Assembly (NCBI GenBank): GCA_965230425.1
Contig: CBDDKW010000010.1
Coordinates: 153,561-217,560, forward strand
Length of the DNA: 64,000 nucleotides
Direction of reading: 5' to 3'
DNA from: CBDDKW01 sp965230425
GTDB lineage: Bacteria > Pseudomonadota > Gammaproteobacteria > UBA1113
Shown: piece by piece, positions 7,239 through 15,599 of the stretch
Numbering within the stretch: the first letter of the stretch is position 1
Layout: each line of letters begins with the position of its first letter
The notes under the pieces: generated by a model
What the model was told of the DNA's origin: nothing
What the model saw: only the letters and a program-made list of their open reading frames with translations
Database searches by the model: none
Made by a program: the position numbers and the translations under genes

Positions 7239-10200
7239 TTAACCTGGTGCTGGCATAGCAGCTTCTTTATTAAGCTGTGGCTCTACGCTCCTATCTTCTA
7301 CAGACTGCAGCTCTGTTGTAGGTGCAATTGGAAATGCTAGCGCCTCACCATTAACATTGACTACACCAGGTGCTGGTGGAAAAGAATTTAGAGACACAGC
7401 ACTTTCTGCTGCCTCTGCAGTCTTTCCTGAATCCGTAACAACTTCATTATCTTGTAATTTAGCAGATGCTGCAGCAGCTTGTTCGCCTTGCGCAGGGTGA
7501 ATATCGCCAGCTTGAGCAAAAAATTCAGTCTGAGACGAACCGGCTGTAGATAAGTCTGGGTCACTAGCGACTGTTGCTAGGGTCTCTGGCACTGCAACTA
7601 ATACTCCAGTATTATCTAGTTTTGCTTCTTCTTTACCATTACTTTCTGTGGATCGTGATTCTTCAGCTTGTGCTTGTAATTTTTCTTGCTTTTCGGCTCT
7701 TGCATCACGAAGAACTATCTTTAAATCACGAATAATCAAATTTCGAACTAAGTCTGCAGGTATAAGTTTACCATTAACATCCAGCTTATTATTAGTCACC
7801 GGAGAATAAGCAGTCTGGCAGTCTTCAGATCTTTTCTTTTCGAACCAAGTTTTTGCACATGGTTTATGTAAAACCCAGCCAATTTCTTGTTCATGAGTTA
7901 CAGGCTCATCGTTGATTCCCTGACATGTTGCACATTTGTACTCTGCTAGCAACTCAATATTTTCTAAATCAATCCCTTCATCTTCACACTCCTCGATCAA
8001 CTGCTGAATCTTATTTTTTTCCCCAGAACTAGTACTTGCATCTATATGAGGATTGTCCTGCTCCAAAGGCGGAGCTGATGGTACTGCACCAACATGCCCT
8101 ATTTTTTCACTATGAACTCCAGTAATATCACTGCCAACCCCTGCTTTAACAAATTCGGGAGCTGATGGCTCGACCACGGCTTCGGCTCCATCTTTTCTAG
8201 GACTTGCTGGCGGTGCTGATGGTACTACATCAACATGCCCTACTTTTTCACTATGAACTCCAGTAATATCACTGCCAGCCCCTGCTTTAACAAATTCGGG
8301 AGCTGATGGCTCGACCACGGCTTCAGCCCCACCTTTTCTAGGGCTTGCTGGCGGTGCTGATGGTTCGACTCCACCAAGGTAGCTTACTTGACTACTTGAT
8401 GAACCATGAGCTTCAGCATCACATGAGCTTGCTGTTGCTGAGGATTCAGATGCAGTCATAGGATAAAGAAGAAGGCCTAGTTTTTCAGCTCTAGTACGAT
8501 ATTGATCTAAATATTCTTCTGCATATTTTGCGGGTTCTTCACCAGAATTTTTTAACCTTTCCATAATCCCAATAAATGTACTATCAAGCTTACCAACATA
8601 TTCAGCAGCGAAATTTTTAGTCATTTCATCATATGCCTTCAGCTTATCTGCATCTGCACTGAACTTAGTATTCTTGACTTCCTTGATGTGTTGTTCAGCC
8701 AATTGATGAATTTTCACTGCAGTGTTAAGTATATATTCAATCAAGTCGCTGACTTCAATCATTAAAAATTGACCTTCCCATCTGACTAGTTTAATGCAGT
8801 TATCATCTAGCTCGATTGTTTTTATAGAATTTTTCTCTATATCGTCAAACATGGGGAATGATTTTATAGCGCCAACCCAATTATCAGGCTGCAAACCAGC
8901 TTTTATTGCCTTAAGGATATCATGATAATTATTAATACCATCCAACGCTGATTGTATTTTTTTAAGTGCTTGCTCAAGCCTAGGGATTTTAGCAGCAGAT
9001 CGTGCGCGACTGTCATGATCAGGTTTTGTCACTTTCTTTTCATCATAGCCAACATGTCCATTACTACAACCACTGCAACGTGGATATCCTAAGTCCATTG
9101 CACAAGGTCCGGTTTTTCGTTTCCTCTCTATCTCTACACGTGTAGCATGCTGTGCTGCATGACGATGCTTGCCTAGTTCAGTTTTATAATGACCAATTTT
9201 TTGTTTTATTCTAGCTATTATTTCATCTAAGTTATCAGCAAGATCCTTTGTCTTCTCCCAGGACTCGAAGCGAGGCACATTGCTTAAATCACAACCAATA
9301 TCCCGTATCGTTAGAGATACATTTTTTGCCATACTACTATCTAACTGCTGTACTATAGCCATAGGATCAGCGAGTGTATTATATTGCCTGACGATTTCTT
9401 TCATGCGTTGTCGTGCATTAAAAGATATATGCGACGGTTCACACTTTACACTTCTAAATTTTCTCACAATACCATTTAAGTAACTCACTATATATTCACG
9501 ATAAGACCACTCGGAATTATTGCAAAGATGCTGAAGAAATATATCAATACTATTGCTTAATTTATCTCGATTTGGGTATGGATTATTTGTAAGCCACTCA
9601 TAAAACTCTTGCTCTTGACTATTTAACCGACGATCGGGAATATTTTTTCCATCTATGACATTCTCAAATCTTGGTCCTTGTGCTATCAGTTGTAATAATG
9701 ATGTTCTTACGCAATCCACCATAGCTTGATCGGCTGCTTTATTTCGGCTACTCACGGCTGCTTCATCAAAGGCACTCGATAATGGTATAGCATCTAGGCT
9801 AGCAACTAACTTAGTAAATTTATCTATGTGCAATTGCTGCCGTGCTGTAAGCATTTTGCTTTTGCAATCCGGAAGTTTTTTATTCAACAGTATAAGTAGC
9901 TCTGTTGAACTTTCTTTAAAGCTGTATTCACTAACCGTATCCAGCAGACTATCTAAAGACATTTTTTTATAATTTAACTCTGTTACCAGCCTTTGAACTT
10001 TAGTACTATTCAATGCTGTTTTCCAGGAATTTCCAACACTATACTGTACGCCATACTCAAAGATAGGGCCGCCAGATTCGCGGTGTGTTTCGCTCCAGTT
10101 CCCACAAATACTCTGGCGTTTTTTACAAAAGTGTGCGACTATAACATGCTTGAAAATGACTTTGGCTAATTTATAATATTCATCGAGTTGTTCAATAGTA

Positions 10201-11459
10201 ACCTTAAGACTTAATAATTTTTCAACAGCATTATCCCAAAAATCTAAGGATTCGACATTATAGGCAATATCATTATCCAAGGATGCAGTGGAACCACCTG
10301 TGGCATTAATCACTTTTGCTAAGGTTGTTACTGCTTGAAGAAAATCATCTGCTGAAATTATCTTTCTATGTTTCATGAAGTTATTTAATTTTTTTAGTTC
10401 ACTTCTTTTTTCTAAGGGACAAGCCTCGATATTCAGCAGCACAGGCTCATGCTGTGTATGTTCGAGCTGACTCACACTCGGTGCAAAATTCTGATAAATA
10501 GCTACTGTCCTTTTCCATGCAGCTTCATCATTACCCACGCAACCAATCACCACTCTCGTAACCGCAGGATTCTGGGCCAAAATGCCATTAATAACAGGAT
10601 AATCCACATTCTCCGTAGTAGCGCGAAAGGATAAACTTGCCAGCATTGATTGTTTACCGATTCTTTCTTTTGAAAAAATCCTTGGTAAGATTGCCTTAGC
10701 TTCCTTCTTAACTGACACATCAATGAATTCAATATGACAACGGTGAGCTACTTTCACTAATTCACCCAACATCTCAGCCATCGGTTTGTCAATCACAATA
10801 TTTGAGAAGCGTAAGGTTTTTTTATCATCGGAAGCCTTTGGCCGTTCGGCTAAGCCTTGAAACCATTGTGATACTGAATTCGCATTAAAATGGCAGCCGT
10901 CGAAATGAAACGTCTTAGCGCCCTCTGACAAAAATAACTTTTTGAACTCCTCGCTAACTTTCTTCTCTTGAGTAAAATCTACATCCGTGAACGTACATAT
11001 TTGCATATTCCAAAGACGAGTACTCGTGCTCGCATCGCTGCTAGTAGCCTGGCCTTGTTGTTCAGTCAACCAAAGATAAAATGCCATTAAATAATTAGGA
11101 TCGCTTAATAGTTTCTTCGATGCACTTGTTTTATTAAATTGTATTTGTTGAATATTATATGGGAGATTTTGTTTGGCTTGTTTTCTATTGTGATAATTAG
11201 CATAAAAAAGTAAGCAGTGCTTGTGTTCTGGCGATAATGGCTCATCAGTAATGACCTCAAGAAAACTTTCTACCTGATCGATGCGTAAGTATTTGCCAAG
11301 GACTGGGGTATTCTCAAACGTTGTAATTAACGCCTCTGGCTCAGCTTGGTTCAGGCTTTCCCAGTACGCATGAGATGCCCTGATATCATTTGCTAATTGT
11401 TTAGCTAAGTCTGCTGGATTTTCAGTATACTTGCGCTCTTTCTCGACACCTGCGGTCAT
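7239..11459 (-). CDS. Very large U-box protein with PSAP repeats, candidate secreted effector
   Basis: About 1406 residues (starting at the ATG at 11459, which has GAGGAG ten bases upstream; an in-frame ATG at 11468 is too close to that site). No signal peptide or membrane span. The first ~1000 residues are mostly helical with no family recognised, except a cysteine cluster (CAMDLGYPRCSGCSNGH) near residue 800. Around residues 1030-1130 a 47-residue unit is repeated twice and presents five PSAP motifs. A U-box-like segment follows (about 1170-1245): YKCATCQGINDEPVTHE, then W-L-H-K-P-C, then AYSPVTNNKL and a LIPADLVRNLI end. U-box domains act as ubiquitin E3 ligases in eukaryotes and in Legionella LubX. 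The C-terminal ~150 residues are low complexity and rich in alanine, glutamate and proline. The effector role is inferred from domain origin and size. Confidence 0.75.
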   Translation of the reverse strand: MTAGVEKERKYTENPADLAKQLANDIRASHAYWESLNQAEPEALITTFENTPVLGKYLRIDQVESFLEVITDEPLSPEHKHCLLFYANYHNRKQAKQNLPYNIQQIQFNKTSASKKLLSDPNYLMAFYLWLTEQQGQATSSDASTSTRLWNMQICTFTDVDFTQEKKVSEEFKKLFLSEGAKTFHFDGCHFNANSVSQWFQGLAERPKASDDKKTLRFSNIVIDKPMAEMLGELVKVAHRCHIEFIDVSVKKEAKAILPRIFSKERIGKQSMLASLSFRATTENVDYPVINGILAQNPAVTRVVIGCVGNDEAAWKRTVAIYQNFAPSVSQLEHTQHEPVLLNIEACPLEKRSELKKLNNFMKHRKIISADDFLQAVTTLAKVINATGGSTASLDNDIAYNVESLDFWDNAVEKLLSLKVTIEQLDEYYKLAKVIFKHVIVAHFCKKRQSICGNWSETHRESGGPIFEYGVQYSVGNSWKTALNSTKVQRLVTELNYKKMSLDSLLDTVSEYSFKESSTELLILLNKKLPDCKSKMLTARQQLHIDKFTKLVASLDAIPLSSAFDEAAVSSRNKAADQAMVDCVRTSLLQLIAQGPRFENVIDGKNIPDRRLNSQEQEFYEWLTNNPYPNRDKLSNSIDIFLQHLCNNSEWSYREYIVSYLNGIVRKFRSVKCEPSHISFNARQRMKEIVRQYNTLADPMAIVQQLDSSMAKNVSLTIRDIGCDLSNVPRFESWEKTKDLADNLDEIIARIKQKIGHYKTELGKHRHAAQHATRVEIERKRKTGPCAMDLGYPRCSGCSNGHVGYDEKKVTKPDHDSRARSAAKIPRLEQALKKIQSALDGINNYHDILKAIKAGLQPDNWVGAIKSFPMFDDIEKNSIKTIELDDNCIKLVRWEGQFLMIEVSDLIEYILNTAVKIHQLAEQHIKEVKNTKFSADADKLKAYDEMTKNFAAEYVGKLDSTFIGIMERLKNSGEEPAKYAEEYLDQYRTRAEKLGLLLYPMTASESSATASSCDAEAHGSSSSQVSYLGGVEPSAPPASPRKGGAEAVVEPSAPEFVKAGAGSDITGVHSEKVGHVDVVPSAPPASPRKDGAEAVVEPSAPEFVKAGVGSDITGVHSEKIGHVGAVPSAPPLEQDNPHIDASTSSGEKNKIQQLIEECEDEGIDLENIELLAEYKCATCQGINDEPVTHEQEIGWVLHKPCAKTWFEKKRSEDCQTAYSPVTNNKLDVNGKLIPADLVRNLIIRDLKIVLRDARAEKQEKLQAQAEESRSTESNGKEEAKLDNTGVLVAVPETLATVASDPDLSTAGSSQTEFFAQAGDIHPAQGEQAAAASAKLQDNEVVTDSGKTAEAAESAVSLNSFPPAPGVVNVNGEALAFPIAPTTELQSVEDRSVEPQLNKEAAMPAPG
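8074..8355 (-). repeat. 141-bp coding tandem repeat (two copies) in the U-box protein gene
   Basis: The motif GCTGATGGTACTRCAYCAAC recurs at 8074 and 8215, with a third partial copy at 8356, a period of 141 bases or 47 codons. On the coding strand each unit reads PSAPPASPRK, then AEAVVEPSAPEFVKAG, then SDITGVHSEK. The copies differ at only a few positions, so the duplication is recent or held by gene conversion. Confidence 0.92.
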
Positions 11460-11544
11460 GATACTCATTCTCCTCGTTCTGCTCTCGAGGCGGAATTATA
11501 CTGGAGTAAGATTAAGGGATTATTAAATGCTGCTTATTTATCAA

Positions 11545-12699
11545 TCAAAACGCATTCAAGCCCGTCAAATACTTACCTACGATTAAATGATGTACATTAT
11601 CCGTACCTTCATAGGTGAATACTGATTCTAGATTGGTCATATGCCGGATCACGTGGTATTCCAAGCTGACTCCATTGGCACCTAGGATATTACGTGCCAT
11701 GCGGGCGATATTGATAGCTTCGCGGCAACCATTCATTTTCGCTAATGAGACGCTGTTAAAGTCTGCTTGGCCGTTATCTTTCATTCGGCCTAATTGTAGA
11801 TTCAGGCATTGCGCCTTAACAATTTCAGTGTACATATCGGCTAAATCTTTTTGGATTAATTGGCAAGCAGCGATGGGCTTGGCAAATTGCTGACGTTCTT
11901 TGCTGTATTCTAAGGCGATATCAAAACATGCCATGGCTGCACCCATACTGCCCCAGGCAATACCATAGCGTGCTTGGGTCAGACACCCTAGCGGTGCGGC
12001 TAAACCTTTGTCACTACCGGGTAAATAATTTTCCTCCGGTACAAAGCAATCAGCAAAGACTAATTCGCCGGTAATTGATGCGCGTAATGACATTTTATTT
12101 TCAATAGCATGGGTACTGAATCCTGGAAAATCTTTTTCCACAATAAAGCCGCGAATACCTGCATCAGTTTTTGCCCAGACAATAGCAATATCAGCAATAG
12201 TTGCATTAGTGATCCACATTTTAGAACCATTGAGCAACCAACCACCATCAACTTTCTTTGCATGGGTTTTCATGCTGCCTGGATCGGAGCCTGAATCTGG
12301 CTCTGTTAAACCAAAACAACCAATGAGTTCAGCGCGGGTCATTGCTGGTAACCATTTTTGTCTTTGCGCGTCACTGCCATAGGCGAAGATGGGGTACATA
12401 CACAGAGAACTTTGTACTGAGGCAAAGCTACGTAAGCCACTATCGCCACGTTCTAACTCTTGGCACACTAAACCATAACTTACATAGCTGCTATCAGCGC
12501 CACCATATTCCGTGGGTAACGTAATCCCCAGTAAACCTAATTCCGCTAAACGCTGAATAAATTGCTTGGGGAAAACAGCCTGCTCATAGGCATCGGCTAT
12601 TACGGGTAATACTTCATCATCCACAAAGCGGCGTACCGTATCACGGATTAATAGCTCTTCTTCGCTGAGTAAACTTTCAATTTTATATAAGTCTTGCAT
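11545..12699 (-). CDS. gcdH: Acyl-CoA dehydrogenase, glutaryl-CoA dehydrogenase type
   Basis: A 384-residue flavoprotein of the acyl-CoA dehydrogenase family. It shows features of the glutaryl-CoA branch: LERGDSGLRSFASVQSSL in the substrate region, GCFGLTEPDSGSDPGSM at the FAD site, and YGIAWGSMGAAM. The catalytic base is the glutamate of FTYEGTDNVHHLIVG near residue 366. The reaction is oxidative decarboxylation of glutaryl-CoA to crotonyl-CoA in lysine and tryptophan breakdown, with electrons passed to ETF. Length is close to the mature family size (about 390). A fused branched-chain/pyruvate-type E1 gene lies upstream on the same strand, but a 160-bp hairpin repeat separates them, so co-transcription is doubtful. 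Confidence 0.9.
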   Translation of the reverse strand: MQDLYKIESLLSEEELLIRDTVRRFVDDEVLPVIADAYEQAVFPKQFIQRLAELGLLGITLPTEYGGADSSYVSYGLVCQELERGDSGLRSFASVQSSLCMYPIFAYGSDAQRQKWLPAMTRAELIGCFGLTEPDSGSDPGSMKTHAKKVDGGWLLNGSKMWITNATIADIAIVWAKTDAGIRGFIVEKDFPGFSTHAIENKMSLRASITGELVFADCFVPEENYLPGSDKGLAAPLGCLTQARYGIAWGSMGAAMACFDIALEYSKERQQFAKPIAACQLIQKDLADMYTEIVKAQCLNLQLGRMKDNGQADFNSVSLAKMNGCREAINIARMARNILGANGVSLEYHVIRHMTNLESVFTYEGTDNVHHLIVGKYLTGLNAF

Positions 12700-12731
12700 A
12701 TTCTGTCCTTGTTTGTGTAGCTAAGTCTGAA

Positions 12732-12891
12732 AATAAAAATCCCCGAGGTAATCCTCGAGGTATTTTATTTCCTAGTAATATTTCGCCTACGCGAACCAAG
12801 TTCGCGTAACGGCGACTTAAGGGGAGTCTACGCTGACTCCCCTTAAGAATCCCCAAGCGTAAAGTCCCCGCAGCAAGCTGCGGGGAATCAA
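12732..12891. repeat. 160-bp hairpin-rich dispersed repeat, copy 1
   Basis: Nearly identical to 22342-22501. It is a string of hairpins: CCCCGAGGTAATCCTCGAGG followed by a T-rich run, ACGCGAACCAAGTTCGCGT, CTTAAGGGGAGTCTACGCTG with its complement, and CCCCGCAGCAAGCTGCGGGG. The first hairpin with TATTTTATTT resembles a rho-independent terminator on the plus strand. It sits between the E1 gene stop and the gcdH start. Differences from copy 2 are often paired changes that keep stems (for example the TACGCGAA/TTCGCGTA stem versus TGCGCGAA/TTCGCGCG). Confidence 0.9.
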
Positions 12892-12949
12892 ATAATACTG
12901 CGATTATCTGCCTCGGTATCGTGTTAACGTCAACAATGTATAATACTGA

Positions 12950-15163
12950 CTATAGTACTAACACCGCCTCAATACTAGCAACAATATCATCACAACTGGG
13001 CAGCACATAGCGCCAGGCTTCTCCTAGAGGAATAAAGCTATCTTCGCCTACAATGCGCTGCATACTCGTCGGCTTGATGCCACCTTCAACTAATAATGTA
13101 ATCAGTGCTTCACTGATGGAACCGGTACGTCGACCCTCATCCACAATTAAAATATGCTCAATGCCACTGACTTCTTTCAGTATAGCTTCAGTATTCAAAG
13201 GTGCTAACCAACGTAAGTCTATAATTTTCACGTTGAGCCCATGGCGGTCATGAATAATTTTTTCGGCTTGGCGCGATAAATAGTAACCATTGCCGTAGGT
13301 TAAAATCACAATTTGTTCACTATCACCATAAATTCCTAATTCTCCCAGATCAATATCCGCATCTAAGCTTGGATACTGGGATAACCAGAGATTATCGCCT
13401 GGGCTATGTAAATCTTTTGTCATGTATAATGCAATAGGCTCCAGAAAAACAACTATTCGATTCTCTTGTGCTGCAATACGTACACAACGACGCAACATAC
13501 TGGCCGCATCGGCACCATTGGAAGGACAGGCAATGATCACCCCAGGTAAGTCGCGTAATACTGCGATAGAATTATCATTATGGAAATGTCCACCAAAGCC
13601 CTTTTGATAAGCTAAACTGGCAATACGCACTACCATAGGATTGGCATACTGACCACTGGAAAAAAAAGACAAGGTAGATGCTTCTCCACGTAGTTGATCT
13701 TCTGCATTGTGTAAGTACGCTAAAAATTGAATTTCTGGAATCGGCAAAAAGCCATTATGCGCCATGCCAATCGCCGTACCTAAGATGGTTTGTTCATCTA
13801 ACAGCGTATCGAATACGCGGCGTTGGCCAAAACGCTGTTGTAAATCCGCAGTGACGCGATACACGCCCCCCTTCTTACCCACATCTTCGCCAAATACCAG
13901 CGTATTTTCATACTGTAACATGATGTCAGTGAGGGCATAGTTAATTAACTGACACATATTGCGTGGTTTGGTTAACTGCTCATAACTTTCGGCAAATACC
14001 TGTTGTCGGGTAGATTCAGTAACGGTTTTATTAGTAAATCGCGTATTTGGCTTAGGCACTATAGACGCCATTACTGCTTTGGCACTGGCTAATTTGGGTC
14101 GCTTCATTACAGTACTTGCTACTTCAGCCACCTGCTCACGCACTTGTTCATAACGGGCAATGATCGCTTCTGTGCTTAAGTAGCCCGCCTCTAAAATCAA
14201 GCGTGCGCTATGCAGTAAGGGATCATTATGTTCAGCCGCTTCAATAGCGGCTTGGTTACGATAAGCAGATTCAATATCAGAACCAGCATGACCTAATAGA
14301 CGCACTGTACGCATATGTAAGAACACGGGCTTATGCTGTTGCCGGGCAATGTATTCGGCTTCCTGTGCCGCTTGTAACATATCCCCCACATGCAAGCCAT
14401 CAGCAGCGATATAATGAATACCCGCTCGCTTGGCCATGGTGGTTTCGACCCAATGCTCGGGCGTTGGCACTGAAATTCCTAAGCCATTATCTTCACATAT
14501 AAAGACCAAGGGTAAGGGATAACCATTATGTACAATCCATTGTGCTGCGTTTAACGCACCTTGGGTGCTGGAGTGATTCAATGAGGCATCACCAAAGCTC
14601 ACCAAAATCACACTGTCATTAGGTAATGTAGCCTCAATATTTAATTCCTTGGCACGGGTAATGGATAAAGCCGCACCCACCGCCTTTGGTAAATGTGATG
14701 CAATGGTACTGGTCTGGGGTGGCACATACAAAGGCACACTACCAAAAACTTTGTGCCGGCCAGCAGCAATAGGATCATCACTGGAAGCCACAAAGGCTAA
14801 TAGTTGTTCTTCGATACTGTTGGGCTGATTGATATGCTTGGCCCGTTGGATTATAAAGGCACAACTGCGATAGTGTAAAAATGCCATATCAGTATGACGA
14901 AATGCTTTGGCAATGGCGGCATTGCCTTCGTGGCCACTGCTGCCAATGGTGTAATAACTTTGATTACTGTCTTTGAGGATCCGAGATTGTAGATCTAAGT
15001 GGCGGCTGATTAATTGTGAATCAAACAAATCCAATAAGTCCGTTTGGGATAAGTTAGGCGGGTCTTTTTTAACGAGTGGCCGGACTGCTGGCAACTGCCC
15101 CGTATGCAGATAGTGACTGAAATTTGCATCAATCACTTGAGCGCGATTTAAATTAGCAGACAT
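12950..15163 (-). CDS. Fused alpha-beta E1 subunit of a 2-oxoacid (branched-chain type) dehydrogenase
   Basis: 737 residues from the ATG at 15163, which has AAGGAG six bases upstream; a GTG five codons earlier overlaps that ribosome-binding site and is rejected. Residues about 1-360 are an E1-alpha-like thiamine diphosphate domain (YYTIGSSGHEGNAA, SFGDASLNHSSTQGALNAAQ, FICEDNGLGISVPTP). Residues about 395-737 are E1-beta (GEDVGKKGGVYRVTADLQQR, LLDEQTILGTAIGMA, YLHNAEDQL, LRWLAPLNTEAIL). The fusion resembles single-chain 2-oxoisovalerate dehydrogenase E1 of several bacteria. E2 and E3 partners are not nearby. Substrate (branched-chain 2-oxoacids or pyruvate) cannot be settled from sequence reading. 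Confidence 0.88.
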   Translation of the reverse strand: MSANLNRAQVIDANFSHYLHTGQLPAVRPLVKKDPPNLSQTDLLDLFDSQLISRHLDLQSRILKDSNQSYYTIGSSGHEGNAAIAKAFRHTDMAFLHYRSCAFIIQRAKHINQPNSIEEQLLAFVASSDDPIAAGRHKVFGSVPLYVPPQTSTIASHLPKAVGAALSITRAKELNIEATLPNDSVILVSFGDASLNHSSTQGALNAAQWIVHNGYPLPLVFICEDNGLGISVPTPEHWVETTMAKRAGIHYIAADGLHVGDMLQAAQEAEYIARQQHKPVFLHMRTVRLLGHAGSDIESAYRNQAAIEAAEHNDPLLHSARLILEAGYLSTEAIIARYEQVREQVAEVASTVMKRPKLASAKAVMASIVPKPNTRFTNKTVTESTRQQVFAESYEQLTKPRNMCQLINYALTDIMLQYENTLVFGEDVGKKGGVYRVTADLQQRFGQRRVFDTLLDEQTILGTAIGMAHNGFLPIPEIQFLAYLHNAEDQLRGEASTLSFFSSGQYANPMVVRIASLAYQKGFGGHFHNDNSIAVLRDLPGVIIACPSNGADAASMLRRCVRIAAQENRIVVFLEPIALYMTKDLHSPGDNLWLSQYPSLDADIDLGELGIYGDSEQIVILTYGNGYYLSRQAEKIIHDRHGLNVKIIDLRWLAPLNTEAILKEVSGIEHILIVDEGRRTGSISEALITLLVEGGIKPTSMQRIVGEDSFIPLGEAWRYVLPSCDDIVASIEAVLVL

Positions 15164-15599
15164 CCTTTTCTCCTTCACGCGACGAATAATGCTGAAAAAA
15201 CCAAAATTAATGAATATTTATTCGAAATATTTGCATATTTAGTCACATTATGTATACTAGCTATTAGGGTAATTCACCCATGAGCTTTGCTACTCATGCC
15301 TCTGACTCAGCTCTAGAGGATTGTAGCAAAATCAGTAAGGATTAGTAATGGAGCCGATAAAATGAAACTTCGCCGCAGATAACAGTAACCATTTGGCAAA
15401 AAATGCTGTAGAATTCGCCGCTTATTAAAAATGGCATCGTAATAAAACAGTAGTATTTGCCAAGGTAAAATAGAACAAAAATCACCAAGCGTAAGGTGCC
15501 CGCAATAAACTGCGGGGAAATAAGCGAATAAATAAGTACCCTTCATCCAGTAAGACCTCGGCCTATAAGGTGAAGGCTGTTGAATAGAGAATTATAAAA
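15164..15599. other. 436-bp intergenic region with a partial hairpin repeat
   Basis: This lies between the E1 gene start (leftward) and the first large membrane protein (rightward), so it should hold two divergent promoters; no clear promoter consensus was identified. It contains a small palindrome CATGAGCTTTGCTACTCATG (15280-15299). At about 15483-15525 there is a diverged fragment of the 160-bp repeat (CCAAGCGTAAGGTGCCCGCA and a following ACTGCGGGGAA). An open frame of 77 codons on the minus strand crosses this repeat and is judged non-coding. Confidence 0.6.

Noticed and set aside
15313..15546. 77-codon minus-strand frame
   Set aside because: It runs over a fragment of the 160-bp hairpin repeat, has no ribosome-binding site and no protein-like conservation pattern.
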